This document shows, piece by piece, positions 22,312 through 33,831 of a stretch of DNA of 64,000 nt. Source of the DNA: Fallopia convolvulus (lineage: Eukaryota > Streptophyta > Magnoliopsida > Caryophyllales > Polygonaceae). The position numbers and the translations under genes are program-made. A model generated the notes under the pieces. It ran no database searches, had not been told where the DNA came from, and saw only the letters and a program-made list of their open reading frames with translations. The DNA is taken from the NCBI GenBank assembly GCA_964016875.1, contig OZ024724.1, positions 14,860,501-14,924,500 of the forward strand. Direction: 5' to 3'. Positions within the stretch are counted from its first letter, which is position 1; every line of letters starts with the position of its first letter.

Positions 22312-23231
22312 GAACTAACTTCTTCACTTGGACCGGCCTTGTCATAGAACTTCTTCACTCGATGACCATTCACTTTGAAAATATGTCCTCGTTCATCAAC
22401 CAAGTCCACCGCACCATGAGCATAGATATGGTGGACCACAAATGGTCCACTCCACCTAGTCCTTAACTTCCCCGGGAAAAGTTTAATCCTTGAATTGAAA
22501 AGGAGAACCTTGTCACCGGTTTGATAAGTCTTTGGAATTAACTTCCTATCATGCCACTTCTTGGTCTTCTCCTTGTACAACTTGGAGTTCTCATAGGCTT
22601 TCAACCTCAATTCTCCCAACTCATGAAGCTCTTGAAACCTCTTCTCACCGGCCAAGTTGATATCCCAATTCATCTCCTTGAGATCCCATTTTGCCTTGTG
22701 CTTAAGCTCTACCGGAAGATGGCATGCCTTGCCATAAACTAGATTGAAGGGTGTAGTTCCCAAAGGTGCCTTGAAGGCGGTTCTATAAGCCCAAAGTGCA
22801 TCATCGAGCTTAGAGGCCCAATCTTTCCTTGATCGAGATACGGTCTTCTCCAAGATAGCCTTGATTTGACGGTTTGACACCTCGACTTGCCCGCTTGTTT
22901 GAGGATGATAAGGAGTAGCAACTCGATGAGACACCCCATACTTGATCAACACATTCTCGAAGCACCTCTCAATGAAATGAGGTCCGCCATCACTTATGAG
23001 AACCCTAGGCACACCAAACCTTGCAAAAATGTTGCTTTTCAAGAACTTCATCACCACCCTAGCATCATTGGTTCTTGTTGGTATGGCCTCCACCCATTTT
23101 GAGACATAGTCCACGACTACCAAGATGTACTTGTAAGGCCCCAATGTGGGAAATGGTCCCATGAAATCGATACCCCATACATCAAATAACTCAACTTCTA
23201 GAATGCCAGTTTGAGGAGTCTCATTCCTCCT
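22257..23231 (-). pseudogene. RE5 integrase catalytic and C-terminal part
   Basis: Minus-strand frame continuous with the upstream pol frame. After an in-frame TAA at 23232-23234 the sequence reads WGIDFMGPFPTLGPYKYILV (first Asp), VLISDGGPHF (second Asp) and TSGQVEVSNRQ (Glu), giving a complete D,D,E core. An Athila-type C-terminal domain follows (KVLLFNSRIKLFPGKLRTRW, VNGHRVKKFYDKAG). The final 20 or so codons (IWWCFIYDSLYLVVFYI) come from the duplicated LTR edge rather than from conserved integrase. All catalytic residues are present, and only the preceding stop disables it. Confidence 0.9.
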
Positions 23232-24980
23232 TTATATGTTCCCCTCTCTTTGGCACTCCTCACACTTCCTCACATAATCATGCACATCCTTGAACATGGT
23301 TGGCCAATAATAACCACATTGAAGAATTTTTGAAGTGGTTTTGGAACTCTTAGCGTGACCCCCCGTAGGCAAGGAATGGCAATGGTGAATTATGCTCTCA
23401 ACCTCTTCACTTGGCACACACCGTCTATAGATTTGATCGCTCCCTTCCTTGTAGAGATATGGATCATCCCAAAAATATTGTCTAGCATCATGTAAGAATT
23501 TCTTCCTAGCTTGATAAGACAAATTTGGTGGGATCTCTCCCCCTACGGCAAAGTTAGCAAAATCCGCAAACCAAGGGGAAACCCCTCGTCTTACGACACT
23601 AATAGAAAGAAGGCAAGTGGGAGAGAAAGAATTAATCAATTGAGAACGAGAAGGAATGGAAATCGAGTTAGGAAACTTACTTTCTTCCGCGGACCGACAT
23701 TGAAGTGTACCGAGCCCGACATGGTTGCACGCCGGTCTAGCTTCGCAGACACACAGGTAACTCGGGCCCGACTCTGAAGACCTCGGTCCCGACTCACTGG
23801 TACCTGCTCTGCCTTTGGTCCGATGTTCTGGACCTCGGGCCCGATATACTTGGTTCGTCGATCCACCTTTCCTTTCCTCCTTTCCCCTCATGATAACTTC
23901 ATCTGCTTTTGAATCATCTATAGTCAAACCATCCTCCATCTCCAAAATGTACTCAATGGGCAAGCGGGATAGATGATCAGCTACCACATTTTCCGCACCC
24001 GTTTTGTCCTTGATCTCATGGTCAAACTCTTGGAGAAGGAGCATCCACCTTAGAAGCCTCGGCTTTGCATCTTTCTTCTTTATGAGGTATTTGATTGCCG
24101 CATGGTCCGTGAAGACTACCACCTTTGATCCCACAAGATATGAACGGAATTTCTCAAATGCAAACACTACCGCAAGAAATTCTTTCTCCATTGTTGTGTA
24201 ATTGCACTGAGTTTCATCCAAAGTTTTGCTTGCGTAGTAGATGGCATGCAACTTTCCATCCTTCCTTTGCCCAAGGACGCCCCCTACGGCGAAATCACTA
24301 GCATCACACATTACCTCGAATGGAAGATTCCAATCGGGTGCCGTCATTATTGGAGCCGAAATCAAGGCATCTCTCAACCTACAAAAAGAACTCATGCAAT
24401 CCTCGGAAAATTCAAAGGGCACATCCTTCATCAAGAGGTTAGACAATGGTTTTGCAATCTTAGAAAAATCCTTGATGAACCGTCTATAAAATCCCGCATG
24501 ACCTAAGAAACTCCTAACATCACGAACACAAGAGGGAGGAGGTAGTTTTTCAATTATTTCAACTTTAGCTTTATCTACTTCTATCCCCCTACTAGAAACG
24601 AGGTGTTCTAGTACTATGCCCTCCTTCACCATGAAGTGGCATTTTTCCCAATTAAGCACCAAGCTAGTCTCCTCACATCTAGTCAAAACCTTGTCTAAGT
24701 TAGCTAAGCAAACATCAAATGAGGAACCATAGACGGAGAAATCATCCATAAACACTTCTACTATATCCTCAACCATATCGGAGAAGATGGACATCATGCA
24801 TCTTTGAAATGTTGACGGCGCATTACATAAACCAAAAGGCATGCGTCTATAGGCAAAAGTCCCATAAGGACATGTGAATGTCGTCTTCTCTTGATCATCG
24901 GGACGAATAGGGATTTGCCAAAACCCGCTATACCCGTAAAGGTAGCAAAAATATTCATGTTGTGCTAATCTTTCTAGGAC
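23232..24980 (-). pseudogene. RE5 RT (C-terminal part), RNase H and integrase zinc finger
   Basis: In the same frame as Gag. RT continues with MPFGLCNAPSTFQRCMMSIF and the polymerase motif FMDDFSVYG. RNase H is intact (FEVMCDASDFAVGGVLGQ, FTDHAAIKYLI), unlike the Tat elements in this window. Between RNase H and integrase is an unusual linker with repeated SESGP phrases, encoded by the dyad-motif cluster at 23690-23850. The integrase zinc finger follows (HHCHSLPTGGH ... CEEC). The segment is bounded by two in-frame stops, at 24981-24983 (TAA where FIDQ-type sequence is expected, consistent with CAA to TAA) and 23232-23234. Confidence 0.9.
23690..23850. repeat. RE5 dyad-motif cluster in the RNaseH-integrase linker
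   Basis: Repeats of CTCGGGCCCGA, CCTCGGTCCCGAC and close variants at 8 to 40-base spacing. TCGGGCCCGA is a perfect palindrome. The cluster keeps the reading frame open, adding SGP-rich residues to the polyprotein. Confidence 0.75.
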
Positions 24981-27900
24981 TTAGTCTATGAAGGGAAGAG
25001 GAAAATGGTCTTTGCGAGTGCCACTATTAAGCTTACGGTAATCAATACACATACGCCATTTTGTTGTGGTTCTCGTAGGTATCATTTCTCCCTTTTCATT
25101 TTGCACAACGGTGAGACCTCCTTTCTTAGGAACTACATGCACGGGACTCACATACTTGCTATCGGAAATTGGGAAGATGATTCCCGCATCAAACATCCTA
25201 AGTATTTCACTCTTTACCACTTCTTTCATGTTAGGATTTAATCTTCTTTGTGGTTCAATAGTGGGTTTATGGTTATCCTCCATATAAATCCTATGCATGC
25301 AAATTGAGGGAGAGATTCCCTTTAGTTCCTCTAGTGAATACCCTAAAGCTCCTCTATGTTTTCTTAGAACCTCTAACAACTTAGACTCCTCCTCATCATT
25401 CAAGTTGGCATTTATGATTACGGGCAAAGAAGAGTTGGGACCAAGAAATGCGTACCTCAAATCTTTTGGAAGCTCCTTGAGTTCTTGAGATGGTTCCGGT
25501 GGTGCTTGAACTTCTTCCTTCTCGGCCTTGAACACCTCCAAATAAGACATTCCTTCCTCCAATTGCTCATGCTCAGTCATATTGAGGGCTAGACCTTGGC
25601 GCTCTATCTCAATTTCTCTAGGTGGTGGGGTGGCTTTCAACCTAAGCTCCCTTGACCTTGGTTTCTTAGAAACGGCTTCCCATTGCAATCCAGAAAGAAC
25701 TTGGATCATCTTAGCTTCCTTATGTACGACCCCTTTTGAAGTTGGCCTAAAGAAAAATTCAATCTCTCTTCCTCCAATGTCAAGAGACAAGTGGCCCTTT
25801 TTTACATCAATGATTGCCCCAAACGTAGCAAGGAAAGGTCTCCCTAGGATAATCGGTTCACCCGGCACCTCTATCATGTCCACCACAACAAAGTCGATTG
25901 GGACGTAGTGGCCTTCAATGCAAACGGGGTAATCCTCGACGATACCAATTGGTTCGATGGACGACCCATCCGCTATCGTTAGCCTCATGTTGACCGGAGC
26001 TATGAGACCCATGGATGTGGATTTCCATATGGTGTAAGGAATGATGCTCGTGCTTGCTCCAAGGTCACACAAGGCTTGGAAGTCTTGAGACCCCACACCA
26101 ATAGTGATAGCAAACCGACCGGGATCTCCTAGCTTTTGCGGTAACTCCAAGGTCTTGACCTCATCTTGCATTTCTACAATCGACCTCTTCTTGCTCAAAA
26201 TCTCCTTTAAAAACTTAGCATAGGATGGCATCTCGCTCAATGCATCGGTGAACGGGATAGAGATGTTCAAACCTTGCAAGAGCTTGAGAAACCTCTCGAA
26301 CTTGTTCTCAACAACATCTTTCGGCTTCCTTGAGGGATATGGAAGAGTTGTTGCACCTTGAATCTTGCTTGGATCAACCTCCTTGGACTTCCCCACTTCA
26401 CTTGCAACATTTCCTGGTTGGACCGACTTAGGCACCACGTCGGGCCCGATGTCGTGTATCACGGTCCTGGGACAAACCTGAGGCAGAGTAGTCGGATCGA
26501 CATCTGGGTACGTCGGGCCCGACTTACCTTCAACCTCGGTCCGGGACAAAGGAGTCGATCTTCCTGTTGGGTCGACTTTAGGGAACCTCGGACCCGACTT
26601 GCTGGGTAAGTCGGTCCGGCTCTCTTCATTCTTCTTAGGTATGTGTGGCTCGGGTAGGTTTCGGCTACTTCTCAATCCAATTGCCCGAACTTCATTTTGA
26701 TTGTTTTGAGCTCGGGGGTTCTCCTCGGGTCGGCCCGGAAGTCTCCCATTCTCTCTCGAGGCTTGAGTTGCAATTTGGGAAAATTGATTGTCGACTTGCC
26801 TCCTCCATGCACCAAACTCATTGAATTGGTTCCTCATCTCCTTGAACCCATCCCTCATCTCTTGAGCCAATGATTGTAGCTCATTGAATCCCGGTGGCCT
26901 ATATGGTGGTGGTTGCGGTGCCCTTGGCTCGTTTTGGTTGAAGTTGTTGTTGTAGCCTTGAGCTTGACCGTTGTTCCACCGGCCATTACCACCATTGTTG
27001 AAGTTGCCTCTTCCACCGAAATTTCCTCGAACATAGTTTGCCTCCTCAATTTGCTCGGCCAAGAGCACTTGGATCTCATTCGGACAAACTTGTGTAGCAT
27101 GTGCAAAGGATCCACACCCCTCACAAGCTCTAGCATTTTGCTTGTAGTAGTGGACTTGCCTCTTAAGCTTGCTCACTTCACCTTCAAGGAATTGGAGCTT
27201 CACATCCTTGTCAATGTCTTCTCCCCTTGGATCATATAACTTCCTTGCACCTTCACCTTGAACTTTCACCTCTTTGCTAGCTTGACTCACCCCATACATG
27301 GCCTCATAATCGGATAGCTTGTCAAGTAGCTCCCAAGCTTGATCCGGTGTCAAGTCTATGAACCCACAATCGGTGTGGAGATTGAGCTTGTCCTTCGTTG
27401 CCGGATTGATGCCTTGGAAAAATATGTCTTGGAGCACATATGGTTGTTGGCCATGAGTAGGACATTGGCGCAACATCTCCTTGAAAAGGTCCCATGCTTC
27501 GAAGAGAGGCTCATTCGGACCTTGTTGAAAGCTTGCAATTTTCCTTCTTAGCTCGGTTTTCTTTGAGGGCGGGAAGAACTTCATCAAGAAAGCATCATGG
27601 AGTGCCTTCCAAGTTGTGATCGACCTAGGGGCTTGGCTCTCGAGCCAATGTGTGGCCTTGCCCCCAAGTGACCACTTGAACGCCTTTAGAAGCACATACT
27701 CCATCGTCTCCTCGTCGGTAGAGATCGTCTCACACATGTCCACAAAGCGTTTGATGTGCTCTATGGGACACTCATGTGGACGGCCCTCGAATTGATCACG
27801 CTTGATGAGGGAGATGAATTGCGTCTTGATCTCAAAATTCTTGGCAACCTCGGGAAGCACAATAACTGGTTCGGGTACCCTCAACTCCGGATGCATGTAT

Positions 27901-28157
27901 TGGCGTGCATTCCGGGGTAGAGCGTTGAGTTGAGCCTCGGCCCTCATCCGTTGCTCCCGTTCTCTTCTTGCCACCGCCTCTTGATTGTCCTTCTCAAGTT
28001 GCAATCTAGCCATTTCGGCCCTAAGTCGAGCCAACTCCTCATCACCATGGAGAGCTTGATTCTCCATCCTTTTCCTTCTTCGGGTTTCTTTGAGAATACT
28101 TTCCGGATCACTCACAAACTCAAGCTCAAGTGTTCCTCGGGAGGAACGAGCTCGCAT
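24981..28157 (-). pseudogene. RE5 Gag, protease and RT N-terminal part
   Basis: The ATG at 28157 starts MRARSSRGTLELEF. Gag (about residues 1-480) has LRVPEPVIVLPEVAKNFEIK, a PIEHIKRFVDMCETIS core, WLESQAPRSITTWKALHDAF and KFFPPSKKTELRRKIASFQQ, then a zinc-knuckle-like CEGCGSFAHATQVC and a glycine/asparagine-rich stretch. The gag-protease linker (26418-26625) carries an array of the family dyad motif. Protease has LCDLGASTSIIPY, the Athila form of the aspartic protease motif, and ILGRPFLATFGA. RT begins near 25200 (RMCIDYRKLN) and is cut by TAA at 24981. The 1058-codon frame is otherwise open. As a set with the next two segments, RE5 needs only two base changes to be full length, which I note as an observation about its age. 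Confidence 0.92.
26418..26625. repeat. RE5 dyad-motif array in the gag-protease linker
   Basis: At least six variants of GTCGGGCCCGA / CCTCGGTCCGG / GTCGGACCGAC occur in about 200 bp. It lies just upstream (in coding sense) of the conserved KFERFLKLLQGLNISIPF segment. The same position holds an unrelated array in RE8 (58690-58915). Confidence 0.75.
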
Positions 28158-28285
28158 ACACCTACGAAACAAAGACACAAACCAAAACAAATCAAAAACA
28201 AATAAAGGGTTTGGGCTATTCCCTCACCCAAATCACTACCAAAACACAAGAAACTCACCAAATTGGCTCTCAATGCACTTAGAAA

Positions 28286-28303
28286 TCCCCGGCAACGGCG
28301 CCA
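28286..28303 (-). other. RE5 primer binding site, tRNA-Asp type
   Basis: On the minus strand TGGCGCCGTTGCCGGGGA, an exact complement of the 3' end of plant tRNA-Asp(GUC) as I recall it. This is the primer normally used by Athila elements. Confidence 0.9.
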
Positions 28304-28309
28304 ATCTTT

Positions 28310-29715
28310 TGGTCGCTCACGAATGCGAGGGTCTAGAGATACAATTTATAACCCGACCCCGTTGTTGCACGTGGTGGGTGTCGAACGCTCGGGAAATCTA
28401 CTCGATTGAGGTGCCTAAACACTAGAAAGCTGGAAAGGAGAACTTAAAACAAAGGAAAACAAAGAGAAGAGTCGGGACCGACACAAGTGTCACGTCGGGC
28501 CCGATGTTGGCGACGAAGAGGGAAGTCGGGACCGACGTAGAGCAAGTCGGGCCCGATGTATCTGGTTTTGTCGAACTCAAAGATTGAAAGCAGATCTTGG
28601 GCTTTTGGGTTCCTTCTCTAGTAGATTAAGGCTTTTCCACCCCAATTCAAGCAATAAGTGATGATCGGAATAGGATCGAGTGCTTTCACCCTCGTTCCAA
28701 CCACTTCTACACATCGATCATTGGGGAAATCCCCTTCGAAGCAAGGTCTTGAGATGGACAAATGTTCACTTTCGCTACTTTGCCAATCACAAGCCTTGAT
28801 TCCTTACTTTCATAAGGAATTGTAGCTCTATGTAGAGTGGGTTCCTAGATCAAGCACTCAAGGTTTATGGAATTGGGGTTTCTAGCCCAACCTAGCTAGA
28901 GTTTTCCCTCATAACCCAAGATCAAGGAGATCTATTCCATATGGCAAACAAAGAAAGCAAACAAATCACAAAGCAAAGAAATCAACATCATCAATCTCAA
29001 ACCAAAGCCAAATTTCATTCACAAATCAAAAGCAATCCACAAACTCCAATCCAAGGTTTCCAAATCCACAAAATCAAAACAAGGCAAAGCTAATCTATCA
29101 ACCAAACCTATCAAATCTCCTCCTCCTATGCCGATTCCCTCTCTTCTCCTTCTCCTCTCCTTCCTCCTTGCTCTCCAAGTATCCTCTTGAGAGTTTTTGA
29201 GAGTTGGTTCCTTGCTAAGTGTGTGGGAACCTCTTCCAATTAGAAGATAAGAGAGCCTTTATAGATGAGGGGCAAAAGTGATAGTTTACAATTTCGTGCC
29301 TTGGAGCCCAATCCAGCCAGCGACCGACTCGGACCGACACGGAGCACCTCGGGCCCGACTTACTGGGCAAGTCCGTCCGAGGTCGAAAAATCATCTCGGG
29401 TCCGGCGTTGGTTCCAACTCGATCCGTACCTCGTTCCACCTTTTTCTTGTTGGCTTTTCTCTTGTTCTTCTTCATGGCTTGCTCCTCTCTTTCCCTCTTA
29501 AGCTCGGGCCTTGCTCCATGTTCCGATTCTCCTTCAAAACGACCCTTGATCCATGGCAAAACACCTACAAAACACATAAAACGCGCATAGTCTCCGAATC
29601 TCATAGAAATATGGGAACTAAGCTAAGAAGGAACAAAACACTCAAGAAAAGGGGAAAAAGAAACATATTTACAAAGGAAATCATATATAAAACACCACCA
29701 AATAAAGAGACATCA
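28310..29715 (-). repeat. RE5 5' LTR
   Basis: 1406 bp, starting TGGTCGCTCACGAATGCG and ending AGAGACATCA (plus view), then the GTTAT target duplication. It contains two dyad-motif clusters (28470-28562 and 29321-29405) that match those of the other LTR (21044-21140 and 21897-21984). Confidence 0.92.
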
Positions 29716-29720
29716 GTTAT

Positions 29721-30243
29721 GAAGGAAATATTGGGAATGTAGTGTTTGGTTTTGTGAGGAGAAGGTGAGGAAGAAGACAAGGTTAGTTGGGGGTAATTTG
29801 AGGAGGGTATTTTTTTTTGAGGAGGGTAATTTTTATATTTTTTTTTGGGCTCGGGATGGTACTGGGTCGGGATTTTTCGGGGATTTCACCCCAAAACCTT
29901 TTATTTCAGGGGTTTCACCTAAAAGCCTTTTATTTTGGGGGTTTCACCCGAAAACCTGTTATTTTTTTTTGAATAAAATGAAAATTAATTCTGTCAGGCC
30001 GATCCGCGGGCGCGGATCCGAACCGCAGGCGCAGATCGTGCCGCGAGCTCGGATTCTCCGCTCGGGTTTTGCTTTCTTCGAAAATTGGATAAATTATTCC
30101 TGCAAGTTAGCCTGACAAAACCAAAACGAACTAAAACTAAACTAAACTAAAAATATAAAAAGAAAAGAAAAGAATAATTTACCTCGGGTTGCCTCCCGAG
30201 CAGCGCCTTTGTTTAACGTCGTTTGGCCCGACGTCCTATTTGC
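29721..30243 (-). other. RE4 3' untranslated region with short tandem repeats and post-pol motif
   Basis: It contains a 30-bp unit in three tandem copies (29879-29967, GGGGTTTCACC...CTTTTATTT), a dyad-motif cluster (29997-30066) and, on the minus strand around 30181-30235, GACGTTAAACAAAGGCGCTG followed by CTCGGGAGGCAACCCGAGG. That last signature is common just after the pol gene in plant Athila-type elements. Here it directly follows protease, which shows that RT to integrase is missing. Confidence 0.65.
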
Positions 30244-30958
30244 TCAAAATGGATCATCATCTATCTGAAACTGGACCTTTTTCCCTTCATGTGCCATGGA
30301 TAATAGGCCCTTTGAAACATCAATTACGGCGCTCGCCGTCTTCATAAATGGACGACCCAACAGCAAAACTGGGTCGTATCTCCCCTTACCAATTTCCAAG
30401 ACATAAAAATCTGTTGGAAATATTAAGGCATCCACCTGCACTAAAACATCTTCCACAAATCCTTTCGGACTCACATTAGAGTGGTCAGCCAGTTCAATAG
30501 TAATATTAGAATCCTGTAATGGCCCTAAACCTAACCTCTCATAGATGCTAAGTGGCATGACATTAATAGATGCACCTAGATCAAGCATAGAATGATCAAT
30601 TTTGATCACTAATTGTAACGGGAACAGTAAACCTCCCTGGATCCCCATATTTCTTAGGAAATTGCCTTTGAAGCATGGAAGATACATTTTCAGTATTTTC
30701 AACAAGATTAACTTTTGTAACCTTCCCTTTCTCTTTTTGCTTCCTCTTGATAGTACATAATTCTTTCAGAAATTTAGCAAAACGAGGAATACTTTGAACA
30801 AGTTTAAGCAAAGGCACATTTACCTCACACTTGGAGAAGGTTTCAAAAATTTCCTTGTCATTGGCTAGCCTCTTGGTGTCCTTCAGTGCCTCAGGAAATG
30901 GTGGAGCGGGCTTTTGAGAAGCCATGGGGGGGGGGGGGAAACGAATGTTGAGGCCCAA
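30244..30958 (-). pseudogene. RE4 Gag C-terminus and protease
   Basis: The first frame (30958-30596) reads PPFPEALKDTKRLANDKEIF, FSKCEVNVPLLKLVQSIPRF and AKFLKELC, the Athila region before protease. After a frameshift near 30610 the second frame (to 30244) gives MLDLGASINVMPLSIYERLG, ADHSNVSPKGFVEDVLVQVD and LLLGRPFMKTASAVIDV, a complete Athila-type aspartic protease domain with its DLGAS motif. It ends at a stop just before the post-pol motif. Its upstream gag portion is displaced to 42918-44462 by RE6. Confidence 0.88.
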
Positions 30959-30976
30959 GTTAGTAAAAGGGAGAGG

Positions 30977-31719
30977 TGGGCCCGTGGTATGTAATACGAA
31001 TGAATGGTTCTTGGTCCCACTCTCGTATCCCTCATTTATTTAAAGCAAAGTTTGTACCCCACGAGATCCCCAGAGACCTAGACCTCGTAACCGACCTTAC
31101 TGACACCCGCCCACACGGACCACTCATCGATGCCGCCTCTGCCAGCCAACCATACGCTGCCTTACATGCGGACCAATCAGGAGCCCACAATCTCGGGCAT
31201 CCCACATTGTACCTTGGCCAAAACTCAATCCCTCAATCCTCTATAAATAGGGAGGAACCTCGAAGGAGAAAGGGGTCGAAAAACATCTTAACTCAAGAAC
31301 TGTCTTGCTCTTTATAGATCGACGTGGTAGAAACACCGTTAAAAGACCTCGCTACAAACAAGAAGAGTCCCCCAAAAGACTTCAAGTCACCCAAAGATCT
31401 CGCCTGCACTGAAGACCTCGCTACACAATCTCACCAGAATCAACACCACACACACTCAAGTCCACCTCGCTCCCAGATCAATCTCGCAGCACTTAGGTGG
31501 TAGAATCATTTAGTAAAGTAGGAGATCTCGAAGATTGTTAGCTCGAGATCTCAATAATCTGTAGGAGGTTCAAAGTGTAACTCTTAATTACTTGTCAAGC
31601 CTCGTTGGCTTTGTAACCTCGGTGTAAGAAGGATATAAATAAGAAGCAAGTGTTTGCACTATCAAAAGTAACAACCTCGTTCCTTGTCTTTTAGCGGGTC
31701 TTCATTTCGGGTTTCATCA
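30977..31719 (+). repeat. RE6 5' LTR
   Basis: 743 bp, TGGGCCCGTGG to TTTCATCA, with a clear TATA box and a good match to 42157-42897. Confidence 0.93.
31241..31250 (+). promoter_or_regulatory. RE6 LTR TATA box
   Basis: CTATAAATAG in a CCTCTATAAATAGGGAGG context is a near-consensus plant TATA box. The same sequence is at 42421-42430 in the 3' LTR. It should set the start of element RNA about 30 bases downstream. Confidence 0.75.
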
Positions 31720-31720
31720 C

Positions 31721-31738
31721 TGGCGCCGCCTGTGGGAA
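31721..31738 (+). other. RE6 primer binding site
   Basis: TGGCGCCGCCTGTGGGAA, one base after the LTR. The TGGCGCC start is that of a tRNA-primed site, but I cannot name the tRNA with confidence. It differs from the Lys-type site of RE2 and RE7. Confidence 0.75.
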
Positions 31739-31796
31739 CCTTTTCATCCTAAGCAGTTTCCTGATTTGTGCAGACCTTGGCTTTGAACCCCACAAA

Positions 31797-33189
31797 ATGG
31801 CTTGCCCAAACAACTTCTTTCCCCAACATCCCGACAATATGCCCGAGACCCCGCAGTGGATGGCCGCGGGCCCCCCGGATGCCCCTTCGTGGTCCCTCTG
31901 GGCTGGACGTACAATGCCCCCAGGATCCCTACCCATTCCAAGGGTATGAGCAGGGCGGCGCGCCCCCGGTTCCGTACCCCTACCCAAGCTACGGACAATA
32001 TCAACAAGGCCACCCCCTCATACGTCCCCATACCTGCTCAGGGACAACCTCACTCCGAATACGTACCCAAGTACATACCCGGGTACGGACCCTTGCGGGA
32101 AACGTCGACCAATGGTTCATCGACGGAGAGACCTCCCCGAGATCCCATGCAAATCTCGCCATCTCGTTCACGACGTTCAAGAATGCGGGATGCGGAGATA
32201 TCTAAAACAGCGGGGAGTGCGGCGCGCCCTTTGGAAAAGTCGAAATCTCGCCGTCAACCTGCCGAGATCGGGTACCGTAACCCCTTTCAACCGAGATCCA
32301 AGAGGCTCCTATGCCAAAGGGTTTCCATTGGCCGCAAATGAGTCTTTATGATGGCACAGCTGACCACGAGGACCACGTGAAACATTACGCCGTCTAGATG
32401 AACGTCAACTCTTATAGCGACACCATCTTCTGTCGTATCTTCTCCACCACATTGGACAAGGCGGCAATGACCTGGTTCACTAGCTTTAAGCCCGAGTCCG
32501 TAACCTCGTTCTCCCAGCTATGCGAGTCCTTCATCGCGCACTTCAACAGCTCGAGGAGGCGCAAGAAGAACATGCGGGATCTCCGCGGCATCGAGCAGGG
32601 GGAGAGCGAAGCACTGGGTGCCTTCTTCACGAGGTTCACCACCACAGTCGCGGAGATCGCTCACATCGACGAGGCGTCGGTACGGGATGTCCTCATGAGC
32701 AATCTTTGCCAAGGGGCCTTTAAGAATCACATCTTTCTTAAAAACCCAACAACGTATGAAAGCCTATGCGCTCGGATCACGGCCCAAGTTTACGCCGAAG
32801 ACGCCACCAACCAGAGCTCGCGTCTGAAGACCGATAAAGAAATCGTGATCGAGGCTAAGGGGAAGGCAAAAATGGATGCACCGGCCGCAAAGGATGTGTA
32901 CATGATGCAGGCCCACGACCGGCGCGCCGACTACAAGGGCAATAACAACAACAGAAGCAACGACAACAGGAACAACAACCGCTTTAACAACCGCGGGAGT
33001 GGCGAAGGAGGTTGGAGCTGCTTCGGCGGGAAACCACGAGGTTACAAAGGCAACGGAGGTCCCACGTATAACCCAAACGAGCGGGGCCGCGCCAACCCCG
33101 CCTCGGGAGCCAACGCCGTACAACGGGGTCCCACTCACCCTCCTCCTCCTCAGGCCAACAACATTAAACAAAACGCCCCCGCAAGGTAG
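31797..33189 (+). pseudogene. gag: RE6 Gag
   Basis: The ATG at 31797 opens a proline-rich N-terminus (MACPNNFFPQHPDN) that shifts frame near 31920 and again before 32340. The Gag core in frame from 32398 reads KAAMTWFTSFKPESVTSFSQ, LCESFIAHFNSSRRRKKNM, GESEALGAFFTRF and a NNNNRSNDNRNNNRFNN stretch near the zinc-knuckle position. The only Cys seen there (GGWSCFGGK) does not make a full CCHC box. TAG codons at 32395-32397 and 33187-33189 lie in the pol frame. Both would fit CAG changed to TAG. Confidence 0.85.
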
Positions 33190-33831
33190 GCGCGCCCTGG
33201 GCCGGCCTCGGCGCCTGACGGGTACATACATACCATCTCGGGAGGGCCCTCTCTGGCAGGCTCAACCCAAGCAGAAAGGAAGAGGTACGCGAGGGCAAGC
33301 CACCAAGAGCCCTCAGTGTACAACATGACACAGACTTCGAGGTCCCATGCAGTTTTGGCCTTCACCGCCGAAGACGCCGAAGGCCTCCACATGCCACACT
33401 CCGACCCCCTGGTGGTGCACGCCCATCTAGGCTCGAAGATGGTAAAGCGAGTACTGGTGGACACGGGTTCCTCCGTGGACATCATGTACTTCGGCGCCTG
33501 CGAGCAATTAGGCATCTCTGCAACGTCTCTAAAGCCTTACGAGGGGAAGCTCACCTCCTTCTCAGGAAACGAGGTCGACGTCGCCGGTCTCATAGACCTT
33601 TGGATGACACTCGGCACCGGATCAACAACAAGGATCGAGGTGGTGGAGTTTACGGTGGTGCACCTACCTTTGGCCTACAACGCAATCATCAGAAGGGTCT
33701 CCTTGATGAAATTCCAAGCGGTGGTTTCCATTTACCACCTCAAGATGAAATTCCCCGTCAACGACAATGTAGGCGAGGTGAAAGGCAGCCAGGAAGAAGG
33801 TCGCGTCTGCTACGCGACCTCGACAAAATAG
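33190..33831 (+). pseudogene. RE6 protease
   Basis: In the same frame as the Gag core and RT. The catalytic motif VDTGSSVDIMYFG is intact, preceded by DPLVVHAHLGSKMVKRVL and followed by LPLAYNAIIRRVSLMKFQAV. It ends at TAG 33829-33831 (AAA TAG AGA, probably once CAG). The protease domain itself has no frame break. Confidence 0.88.

Larger units (their letters stand above)
20885..29715 (-). mobile_element. RE5: Athila-lineage LTR retrotransposon
   Basis: An 8.8-kb minus-strand element in RE4, flanked by GTTAT (20880-20884 and 29716-29720). It has LTRs of about 1.4 kb, a perfect tRNA-Asp-type primer site, and one continuous Gag-protease-RT-RNaseH-integrase frame broken only by two stop codons. 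The DLGAS protease motif and tRNA-Asp primer mark the Athila lineage. There is no extra ORF between integrase and the 3' LTR. The integrase frame actually runs into the LTR. The two LTRs are almost identical by eye, so it is one of the younger insertions. Confidence 0.95.

Noticed and set aside
22312..28157. An env-like gene in RE5
   Set aside because: No extra ORF exists between integrase and the 3' LTR; the element goes straight from integrase into the LTR. No env-like sequence was found in RE4, RE8 or RE10 within the window.
30927..30937. G run (and a longer one at 62648-62664) as possible G-quadruplex or functional element
   Set aside because: Single homopolymer runs are common slippage products and assembly artefacts; nothing around them supports a function.
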